Source: Arachis hypogaea (taxonomy: Eukaryota > Streptophyta > Magnoliopsida > Fabales > Fabaceae). Taken from it: 64,000 nucleotides of DNA. The notes under the pieces are model-generated. The model saw only the letters and a program-made list of their open reading frames with translations. It did no database searches and was not told where the DNA came from. Below, piece after piece: positions 55,559 through 64,000 of the stretch. Where the stretch lies: the NCBI RefSeq assembly GCF_003086295.3, contig NC_092054.1, positions 60,427,546 to 60,491,545 on the forward strand. Reading direction: 5' to 3'. Within the stretch, counting starts at the first letter, position 1, and every line of letters starts with the position of its first letter. Made by a program: the position numbers and the translations under genes.

Positions 55559-55605
55559 ATTAGGTTGCCTCCCAACAAGCGCTTCTTTAATGTCAATAGC
55601 TTGAC
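55559..55605 (-). promoter_or_regulatory. E10 two-hairpin module
   Basis: Minus strand: hairpin A GTCAA-GCTA-TTGAC (55605-55592); hairpin B GTTGGG-AGGCAA-CCTAAT (55576-55559), where two changes leave G-U pairs. Confidence 0.55.
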
Positions 55606-55623
55606 AGTGGCTCTCATGGACCC

Positions 55624-56415
55624 TTACAGATGTTCAGAGCAATGTTGGAACCTCCCAACACCAAACTTAGAGTTTGAATGTGGGGGTTCAACACCAAACT
55701 TAAAGTTTGGTTGTGGCCTCCCAACACTAAACTTAGAGTTTGATTGTGGGGGCTCTGTTTGACTCTGTATTGAGAGAAGCTCTTCATGCTTCCTCTCCAT
55801 GGTGACAGAGGGATATCCATGAGCTTTAAACACAAGGGAATCTCCATTCACTTGAATGATCAATTCTCCTCTGTCAACATCAATCACAGCTTTTGCTGTG
55901 GCTAGGAAGGGTCTGCCAAGGATGATGGATTCATCTATACACTTCCCAGTCTCTAGGACTATGAAATCAGCAGGGATGTAATGGTCTTCAACCTTTACCA
56001 AGACATCCTTTACAAGTCCATAAGCCTGTTTCTTTGAATTGTCTGCCATCTCTAGTGAGATTCTTGCAGCTTGTACCTCAATGATCCCTAGCTTCTCCAT
56101 TACAGAGAGAAGCATAAGGTTTATGCTTGACCCTAGGTCACACAGAGCCTTTTCAAAGGTCATGGTGCCTATGGTACAAGGGATTGAGAACTTTCCAGGG
56201 TCCTGTCTCTTTCGAGGTAATTTCTGCCTAGTCAAGTCATCCAGTTCTTTGATGAGCAATGGAGGTTCATCCTCCCAAGTCTCATTACCAAACAACTTGG
56301 CATTTAGCTTCATGATTGCTCCAGGGTACTTAGCAACTTGCTCTTCAGTAACATCTTCATCCTCTTCAGAGGAAGAATACTCATCAGAGCTCATGAATGG
56401 AAAAAGTAAATTCAA
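55624..56415 (-). CDS. E10 aspartic protease domain
   Basis: A 263-residue open frame continuing the gag reading direction; a nominal Met at 56415. Acidic linker, then PGKFSIPCTIG, CDLGSSINLM (Asp about 93), [22 protein letters not shown] flap region, and DRGELIIQVNG. The last 45 residues are a repeat (N/S-KF-V-G, three copies) encoded by AAGTTTGGTGTTGGGAGG-like DNA, the LTR-adjacent motif used as coding sequence. The frame ends without RT. Confidence 0.85.
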   Translation of the reverse strand: MNLLFPFMSSDEYSSSEEDEDVTEEQVAKYPGAIMKLNAKLFGNETWEDEPPLLIKELDDLTRQKLPRKRQDPGKFSIPCTIGTMTFEKALCDLGSSINLMLLSVMEKLGIIEVQAARISLEMADNSKKQAYGLVKDVLVKVEDHYIPADFIVLETGKCIDESIILGRPFLATAKAVIDVDRGELIIQVNGDSLVFKAHGYPSVTMERKHEELLSIQSQTEPPQSNSKFSVGRPQPNFKFGVEPPHSNSKFGVGRFQHCSEHL

Positions 56416-57968
56416 TGGAATCTCTATGGTCTCAGTGTGAGCCTCAAATTCCTATGGTTCCTCATTAGGGAACTCTATGGAGGTCAGTGGGCGTCTATTG
56501 AAGTCTTCCTCAGTGGGAATCACTGCCTCTTCCTCCTCTTCATGTTCGGCCATGTGGGATGTTGTTATGGCCTTGCACTCTCTTTTTGGATTCTCTTCTG
56601 TATTGCTTGGGAGAGTACTAGGAGGGAGTTCAGTAATTTTCTTACTCAGCTGACCCAATTGTGCCTCCAAATTTCTAATGGAGAACCTTGTTTCAGTCAT
56701 GAAACTTTGAGTGGTTTTGATTAGATCAGAGACAATGGTTGTTAAGTCAGAGGGGTTTTGCTTAGAATTCTCTGTCTGTTGCTGAGAAGATGATGGAAAA
56801 GGCTTGCTATTGGTAAACCTATTTCTTCCACCATTATTGTTGCTGAAACCTTGTTGAGGTCTCTGTTGATCCTTTCATGAGAGATTTGGATGATTTCTCC
56901 ATGAAGGATTATAGGTGTTTCCATAGGGTTCTCCCATGTAATTCACCTCTTCCATTGCTGGGTTCTCAGGATCATAAGCTTCTTCTTCAGAGGAAGCTTC
57001 CTTAGTACTGCCTGTTGCTGCTTGCATTTCAGACAGACTCTGAGAAATCATATTGACTTGTTGGGTCAATATTTTATTCTGAGCCAATATGGCATTCAGA
57101 GTATCAATCTCAAGAACTCCTTTCTTCTGAGTTGTCCCATTATTCACAGGATTACTTTCAGAAGTATACATAAATTGGTTATTTGCCACCATTTCAATGA
57201 GTTCTTGAGCTTCTGTAGGCGTCTTCTTCAGATGAAGAGATCCTCCAGCAGAGCTATCCAATGACATCTTGGATAGTTCAGACAGGCCATCATAGAAGAT
57301 TCCTATGATGCTCCATTCTGAAAGCATGTCAGAAGGGCACCTTCTGATCAATTGCTTGTATCTCTCCCAAGCTTCATAGAGGGACTCACCATCCTTCTGT
57401 CTAAAGGTTTGGACTTCCACTCTAAGCTTACTCAATTTTTGAGGTGGAAAGAACTTTGCCATGAAGGCATTGACTAGCTTTTCCCAAGAGTTCAGGCTTT
57501 CTTTAGGTTGTGAATCCAACCATGTCCTAGCTCTGTCTCTTACAGCAAAAGGAAAAAGCATAAGTCTGTAGACTTCAGGGTCAACCCCATTGGTCTTGAC
57601 AGTGTCACAGATTTGTAAGAACCCAGCTAAAAACTGATGAGGATCTTCCAATGGAAGTCCATGAAACTTGCAATTCTGTTACATTAGAGAAATTAATTGA
57701 GGCTTAAGCTCAAAGTTGTTGGCTCCAATGGCAGGGATTGAGATGCTTCTCCTATAGAAGTTAGGAGTAAGTGCAGTAAAGTCATTACCTTCCTTGCATT
57801 GTTGGCATTATTGTTGTTTTCGGCTGCCATGGTTTCTTCTTCTTTGAAGAGCTCTGTTAGGCCATCTAGAGAGAGTTGTGTTTTGGTTTCTCTTAGCTTT
57901 CTCTTCAAGGTCCTTTCAGGTTCAGGATCAGCTTCAACAAGAATGCTTTTATCTTTGCTCCTGCTCAT
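56416..57968 (-). pseudogene. E10 gag, broken
   Basis: Start MSRSKDKSILVEADPEPERT at 57968. Frameshift near 57785 (bases lost compared with E3), TAA at 57679-57681 where E3 has CAA (LMQQN), then open to a TGA near 56875 where E5 has TGG (SWKDQ), then on to SIRNLEAQLGQLSKK, a stop near 56452, and the protease. Capsid motifs MLFPFAVRDRARTWL and YEAWERYKQLIRRCP are intact. Confidence 0.88.
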
Positions 57969-59536
57969 ATGAAAGAGAAGAGAACAAGAAAGTATAGAAT
58001 CCTCTATGTCACAGTATAGAGATTCCTTGAAGTGTCAGAAGAAAAGAAGAATAGAAGGAGGAGGTAGATGGAAGAGAATTCGAACATATAAAGAAGGAGG
58101 GGGTTCGAATTGTACCTTGAGGAGGAGTGTTAGTCCTTTAAATAGAAGGATGTGCGAAGAGGGGAAGAATTTTCGAAAATAAATTAAAAAGATTTTGGAA
58201 TTATTAAAAGAAATTTTGAAAAATTGATTGATGATTTTCGAAAACTAAAATTGGGAAAGAAATTAAGTGATTTTTGAAAAAGATTTTGAAATTAGAAATT
58301 AAAAAGATATGATTGAGAGTTAATTTTGAAAAAGATGTGATTGAAGAGATATGATTGAGAAGATATGATTGAAAATCAATTTAGAAAAAGAAAGTTTTTT
58401 TTTTTAAATTAAAGTTGATTACTTGACTATCAAGAAATTAAAAGATATGATTCTAAAATTTAAAATTTGATCCTTTCTTAATAGGCAAGTAACAACTTGA
58501 AAATTTTTTGAAGTAAATCTTGAATTGAAGCAAGAATTTTTGAAAATATAAAATGGAAAGAAATTGATTTTGAAAGAGATATGATTGAAAAGATATGATT
58601 TGAAAAAGATTTGATTTTGAAAAATTATGAAAACTTGAAAAAATGTGAATTAAAAACAAAATCTTCCCTCTAGTGTCATCCTGGCATTAAACGCCCAGAA
58701 TTGTGCCCATTCTGGCGTTTAACGCCCAAATCTCTACCTTTTTGGGCGTTAAACGCCCAGCCAAGTACCCTGGCTAGCATTTAAACGCCAGTTTTCCTTC
58801 TTCACTGGGCGTTTTGAACGCCCAGCTTTTTCTGTTTGATTCCTGTGCTGAATGTTTTGAATCTTCAATTCTCTGTATTATTGACTTGAAAAGACATAGT
58901 TTTGAAAATATTTTTGAATTTTTGATGATGAGAAACAATAAAAATGCAACTAAGATCAAATAAACAATACATGTAAGACACCAAACTTAAAAGTTTGTAT
59001 ACTAAGGACTATAACAATGTAAAAATGCATGTAAGAAATAACAAAACATACAAAGCAAGAGAATTTGAAGATCAAAGCAATGAAATCATCAAGAACAACT
59101 TGAAGATCAATGAAGAACATAATGCATGTATTCGAAAAAAATGCAAGAATAAAAACATGCAATTGACACCAAACTTAAAAATTGATACTAGACTCAAACA
59201 AGAAACATAAAATATTTTTGGTTTTATGATTTTAAATTTTTTTGTATTTTTTTGAAAATTATATAGAAAAGAAAATAAAGAGAATCAAAACTTTTAATAA
59301 GAATTCCAGGAATCATGCAATGTTAGTCTAAAGCTTCAGTCTAAAAAGGATTAGACATGTTTAGCCAAGCTTCAGCAGGACATTACATTCAATAGCTAAA
59401 TTGATGAGAATCAATTAGCTTTTGTGATGGTGGGAACATCACCTTGAAACTCTAGAATTCATTCTTAAAAATTTTGAAGAAAAGATACCTAATCTAAGCA
59501 ACAAGATGAACCGTCAGTTGTCCAAACTCGAACAAT
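57969..59536 (-). other. E10 5' leader with palindrome cluster
   Basis: A/T-rich; palindrome arms GGGCGTTAAACGCCC and relatives at about 58680-58840, colinear with E5 29230-29380. ACACCAAACTTAAA near 58978 and 59166. Confidence 0.75.
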
Positions 59537-59553
59537 CCCCAGCAACGGCGCCA
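59537..59553 (-). promoter_or_regulatory. E10 primer-binding site (tRNA-Asp, one mismatch)
   Basis: CCCCAGCAACGGCGCCA; one base differs from E3 (G to A). A second PBS-like copy lies 42 bases inward at 59579-59595. Confidence 0.85.
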
Positions 59554-59559
59554 AAAACT

Positions 59560-61153
59560 TGGTGCACGAAATTGTGATCATCAACAATGGCGCCAAAGGA
59601 CTTGGAGCTCGCAAACATGAATCACACTTTGTCACAATTTCACACAACTAACCAGCAAGTGCACTGGGTCGTCCAAGTAATAAACCTTACGTGAGTAAGG
59701 TTCGATCCCACGGAGACTGTCGGCTTGAAGCAAGCTATGGTCATCTTGTAAATCTCAGTCAGGCGGATTCAAATGGTTATGGAGTTTAAGGTGATGAAAA
59801 TAAACATAAAATAAAGATAGAGATACTTATGTAATTCATTGGTGGATTTTAGATAAGTGTATGAAGATGCTTTGTTCCCCTTGAACCTCTGCTTTCCTAT
59901 TGCCTTCTTCCAATCATTCATACTCCTTTCCATGGCAAGCTTTATGTTGGGCATCACCGTTGTCAATGGCTACATCCCGTCCTCTCAGTGAAAATGGTCC
60001 TGATGCTCTGTCACAACATCAGCTAATCAGCTGTCGGTTCTCGATCATGTCGGAATAGGATCCATTGATCCTTTTGCGTCTGTCACACGCCCCACAATCG
60101 CGAGTTTGAAGCTCGTCACAGTCATCCCTTCCCAGATCAACAATGGCTGCCATTAATTCTAGCCTATACCACGAAGGTTCCAATCTTAGATTAGAAACCC
60201 AAGAGATACACACTCAATCGAAGGTAGAACAGAGGTGGTTGTCAGGCACACGTTCATAGGTGAGAATGATGATGAGTGTCACGGATCATCACATTCATCA
60301 AGTTGAAGAACAAGTGATATCTTAGAGAAGAAATAGACTTGAGTTGAATAGAAAAACAATAGTACTTGTATTAATTCATGAAGAACAGCAGAGCTCCACA
60401 CCTTAATCTATGGTGTGTAGAAACTCCACCGTTGAGAATACATAAGAACAAGGTCCAGGCATGGCCGAATGGCCAGCCTCCAAACGTGTCTAAGATAGCA
60501 TAAGACTTATCAAAGATTCAAAGTATGAAAATACAATAGCAAAAGGTCCTTTTTATAGAGAACTAGTAGCCTAGGGTTTACAGAAATCAGTAATTAATGT
60601 AGAAATCTTCTTCCGGGCCCACTTGGTGTGTGCTTGGGCTGAGCATTGAAACATTTTTGTGTAGAGAATTTTCTTGGAGTTAACGCCAGCTTTTGTGCCA
60701 GTTTGGGCGTTTAACTCCAGCTTTTGTGCCAGTTTTGGAGTTAAACGCCAGAATTCTTGAGCTGACTTGGAATGCCTGTTTTGGCCATCAAATCTCGGGC
60801 AAAGTATGAACTATTATATATTTCTGGAAAGCCTAGGATGTCTACTTTCCAACGCAATTGAGAGCTCGCCAATTGGGCTTCTGTAGCTCCAGAAAATCCA
60901 CTTTGAGTTTAGGGAGGTAAGAATCTAATAGCATCTGCAGTCCTTTTTCAGCCTCTGAATCAAATTTTTGCTCAGGTCCCTCAATTTCAGCCAGAAAATA
61001 CCTGAAATCACAGAAAAACACACAAACTCATAGTAAAGTCCAGAAGAGTTATTTTTATTTAAAAACTAATAAAAATATAATAAAAACTAATTAAAATATA
61101 CTAAAAACATACTAAAAACAATGCCAAAAAGCGTATAAATTATCCGCTCATCA
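59560..61153 (-). repeat. E10 5' LTR
   Basis: 1594 bp, TGGTGCACG...CCGCTCATCA on the plus strand. TATA-like TATAAAAAGG on the minus strand at 60548-60557; palindrome arms about 60680-60790; PBS-like duplicate in U5. Confidence 0.92.
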
Positions 61154-62344
61154 GTAGTGGTCCTTCCTTGTAGTGATGTTCAATCTTCTATAATCAATGC
61201 ACACTCGCCATGCGTTTTGTACTCTCTTGGTGACCACTTCACCATCATCCTTTTTAACCGCAGTGATGGCTGATTTCTTGGGAACAACCTGGACCGGGCT
61301 CACCCACTCACTGTCAGAAATTGGGTATATGATACCCGCATCAAGTAGCCTAGTGACTTCCTTCTTTACCACGTCGAGGATGATTGGGTTGAGTCTCCTT
61401 TGTGGTTGCCTAACCGGCCGAGCTCCCTCTTGGAGAAATATACGATGCATGCACTTGCGGGGGTCAATCCCTACAATATCGGCTAGGCTCCAACCAATTG
61501 CCTTCTTGTACTTTCTTAGAACATCTAGGAGCTTCCCTTCCTCTTCACTAGAAAGCTCACTAGCAATAATGACCGGAAACTTTTGGTTGTCCTCTAAGAA
61601 AGCGTACTTTAAATGAGATGGAAGAGGCTTCAGCTCACTCTTTGCCTCAAGCTGAGGTTCCTTTTCATCAGGCTCATGGAGTTCATTCTCAACAACTTTC
61701 TCTTGTTCATCCTCTTGGCCATCCGTCTCTTCAACAATAGGGTAGCATAACTTGATGTAGTCTTCTTTTCGCACTTCCACTACCACTTCATCGATTACAT
61801 CACATCGAAGAACGGAATGCTCTTCGGGAGGATGCTTCATGGCTTCTTCCAAATTAAACTTTATAGTCTTGTCTCCAACCTCAAAGGAATATGTGCCGGT
61901 GAAAGCATCTAACTTGAATTTAGAGGTCTTAAGGAAGGGTCTACCAAGTAGAACGGAGGATGAGCTTCTATTTTCTGTTGGAGGCATTTTAAGGATGTAA
62001 AAGTCCACCGGAAAGACCAAGTCCTTGATCGCCACAAGTACATCTTCTGCTATTCCTATCACAGTGATCACACTTTTATCGGCTAAGGCAAACTTCACCA
62101 CCGACTTCTTTAATGGAGCTAAATTCAACTGCACAAAGATAGAAAGCGGCATGATACTTACGCAAGCTCCTAGATCACACATACAGTCATGAAAAGTGCG
62201 CCCACCAATACAACAAGACACCAAACAAGGCCCAGGGTCACCACATTTTTTTGAAATAGGCTCCATCAAGGAAGAAATCGAACTACCCAAGGATAATGTC
62301 TCCAAATCTCCTATCCTATCCTTGTGTGTAAACAAGTCTTTCAA
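61154..62344 (-). pseudogene. E8 protease and RT N-terminus, cut by E10
   Basis: Open frame from Met 62344 to the E10 boundary. Protease MCDLGACVSIMPLS (Asp about residue 57), LLGRPFLKT, an acidic linker, SELKPLPSHLKYAFLEDNQKFPVII, then RT entry [38 protein letters not shown] and [19 protein letters not shown], where E10 begins. The catalytic RT box, RNase H and integrase zinc domain are absent from the window. Confidence 0.92.
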
Positions 62345-64000
62345 AAATTTTGCATACTTCGGAATTTGTTAGATAGCATCAAGAAGTGGTATGGTTACCT
62401 CAACCTTCTTGAACACTTGAAGCATGTTCAAATCAAATTTCGGGGTTTTCTTTGCTTTCTTCACCATGGAAGGGAATAGAATAGGAATGGACTCATCCAC
62501 TATAGCTTTCCTCTTGGGTTCCTTAAAGCTTACTCCTTCTTCCTCATGCCTTTTGTCTACCTCCTCTTCTTCATGTGGAGCTTCAACAACCACTTCTTCC
62601 TCATGAATGTTTTCCACGACCCTAGGAGGTATCTCCTCCAATGTAGTCCTCGACCGTAGAGTGATGGCATTGAGACCGCCCTTGGGGTTTGGAAGAGCTT
62701 GAGGGTTGGTTGGTATTATTGTTGGAGGAGGGCATGGACATCTTTGAAAGCATGTCGGCGAGGTTGGCCAATTGAGCGCCCAAGGCGTCAAATTGAGCCT
62801 TGTTGCTCTCGTCCCATTTCTCCATAGCAGCTCTAAGCTCATCAACTTGATTGGTGGAAGATGAAGAGGTTTGGTTGGATTGTTGTCTATGGTGTGGTGC
62901 TTGGTATTTGGTGTAGCTGCTTTGGTTTTAGTTGTGGTAATTTTGGTTGACTTGGTGGTTGTTGTTGTTATGGTGGTATTGGGATGAAGATTGGTTGTTG
63001 TTGTGATGATAAGAAGAGTTGTTCCATCTTTGGTTTTGATTTCTCCCTTGTACATTATCCCTCCACCCTTGATTTTGATTACTACCATGGGGGTAGTTGT
63101 TTTGGCCTTGAGAAGGATAGGGCGGATGGTTGTTGTAATTCACATTGGTTATGACAAGGGCATGTTCCTCTTGAATTTGATGGCATTGATCAGTGTAATG
63201 TGTGGTGCTAGAGCACAAACCACAAATCCTATGAGGGCCTTCCAGTTGAGCAACTGGGGGTGGGGCTTGGATGGCTTGGATGGAGTAGTATTCCTTTTGA
63301 TCTTTTTGTATTCGCGTGAGGATAGTGGTCATGTCCCCAAGTTCTTTGGTCAAGCTTGCTTCGGAGGAGGATGGTTTTACCACACCCTTAAGAGGATTAC
63401 TTCTCACCCTTACATGTTGTGTAGCCTTGGCAACATCATTTATCAATTTCCAAGCTTCTCCCTCCGTCTTTTTTTTTGAAAGGGAACTACCACTAGAAGC
63501 GGTGAGCAATCTTCTATCTTCCACACAAAGACCTCCGGTGAAGTAACTAATGAGCAAGTGAGTGTTCAATCAATGGTGTGGACAAGATTCCAATAGCCTT
63601 TTGAACCGAGTCCAATACTCATATAAACTCTCTTGGTCCCTTTGTATTATACCCGAGATCTCCTTCCGGACGTAATCGGTCTTCTCCAGTGGGAAGAACT
63701 TATCTAGAAACTCTCTTCTCAAGAAATCCCAATTGGTCACAATCTCATCCGATAGCGAATAAAACCATGTCTTTGCTTGCCCTTCAAGAGAGAAGGGAAA
63801 GGCAAAAACCATAATAGCCAACTCATCGGCTCCATGCCTTCGAGCCGTAGAACAAGCAACTTGAAAGTCTCTTAGATGTCGGATGGGGTCTTAACCTGGC
63901 AACCCATGATACTTAGGAAGTAGATGTATCAAGCTACTCTTCAACTCAAAATTTGGATCAAGGTTGGGATACCTTGCTTGCAAAGCTTGAAGTATGAGAT
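62345..64000 (-). pseudogene. E8 gag, MTRSQ type, broken
   Basis: Partial at the right edge. TAA at 63891-63893 where E4 has CAA (GLPGQDP); a TGA at 63570 (Gly in E4); TAA at 62928 aligned with Gln in E4; a frameshift near 62700; a stop near 62369. Capsid motifs FAFPFSLEGQAKTWF and EYWTRFKRLLESCPHH. Intact CCHC knuckle CGLC-SSTT-H-YTDQ-C (63230-63190). A Gln/Asn/His-rich stretch, then an acidic linker (EEEVVVEAPHEEEEVDK) before protease. Confidence 0.88.

Larger units (their letters stand above)
52719..61153 (-). mobile_element. E10: non-autonomous gag-protease-ORF3 gypsy element
   Basis: From the right: 5' LTR, PBS (one mismatch), leader, gag, protease, two-hairpin module, palindrome spacer, AGGA hairpin, intact third ORF, spacer. 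RT, RNase H and integrase are absent with no trace between protease and module. The 3' LTR is lost at the 52.7-kb junction. On its right E10 is inserted in the E8 RT; the next five bases are GTAGT. Confidence 0.9.
61154..64000 (-). mobile_element. E8: gypsy element, 5' half (continues past the window)
   Basis: Minus strand RT start, protease and gag, matching the strand and lineage of 34480-41607. E8 is the simplest common host for E9 and E10. The 5' LTR lies right of the window. Confidence 0.75.

Noticed and set aside
1..64000. Host genes, rRNA, tRNA or microRNA loci
   Set aside because: Every long frame with recognisable motifs belongs to a retrotransposon; no exon-intron structure or RNA gene could be supported by reading.

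Overview
The window is plant heterochromatin made almost entirely of nested Ty3/gypsy LTR retrotransposons of the Athila/Tat type. I see no host gene, no RNA gene and no bacterial feature. The primer-binding sites match the 3' end of plant tRNA-Asp. The LTR start TGATGAGCGGATATTTTATA and the palindrome CTGGCGTTNAACGCCAG remind me of peanut (Arachis) repeats; that genus is inferred from memory and was not searched.

Layout, with elements named E1-E11. E1 (+, 1-8752) enters from the left edge: a gag with five stops, an open protease-RT-RNase H-integrase frame, and a 2.2 kb 3' LTR holding a palindromic minisatellite. E2 (+, 8779-19616) is complete: LTRs of 1550/1551 bp, a perfect 5-bp target duplication ATGGT, tRNA-Asp PBS and one 1594-codon gag-pol frame. 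E1 and E2 both sit inside the gag of E3 (-), whose leader, PBS and 5' LTR end at 23833. E3 interrupts the gag of E4 (-, 23834-25460). E4 abuts a truncated E5 (-, 25461-31836), whose gag is split by a solo LTR, E6 (26607-28382, duplication GTCCT). E5's LTR abuts E7 (+, 31837-33576), a gag-protease element without RT. E7 is cut by LTR E11 (-, 33577-34479), which is cut in turn by E8 (-).

E8 is the large host of the right half: 3' LTR 34480-36173, extra ORF, integrase end to 41607, then after a long interruption RT, protease and gag at 61154-64000. The interruption holds E9 (+, 41608 to about 52709, decayed gag-pol) and E10 (-, about 52719-61153, gag-protease plus an intact 383-aa third ORF, no RT or integrase). 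A deletion joins E9 and E10 tail to tail; it removed both 3' ends and the middle of the E8 pol.

How parts relate: E1, E2, E8 and E9 encode, or once encoded, the replication machinery. E10 and probably E5 and E7 lack RT/integrase and would have depended on proteins made elsewhere. E8, E9 and E10 carry a third ORF (globular N-terminus, coiled-coil C-terminus in E9/E10) in the env position; E2 has lost it by deletion. The strongest unexplained signals are two short hairpins with compensating base changes, one just after pol and one just before the 3' LTR or third ORF; unrelated palindromic minisatellites in each LTR lineage; and premature stops that fall mostly on glutamine codons.
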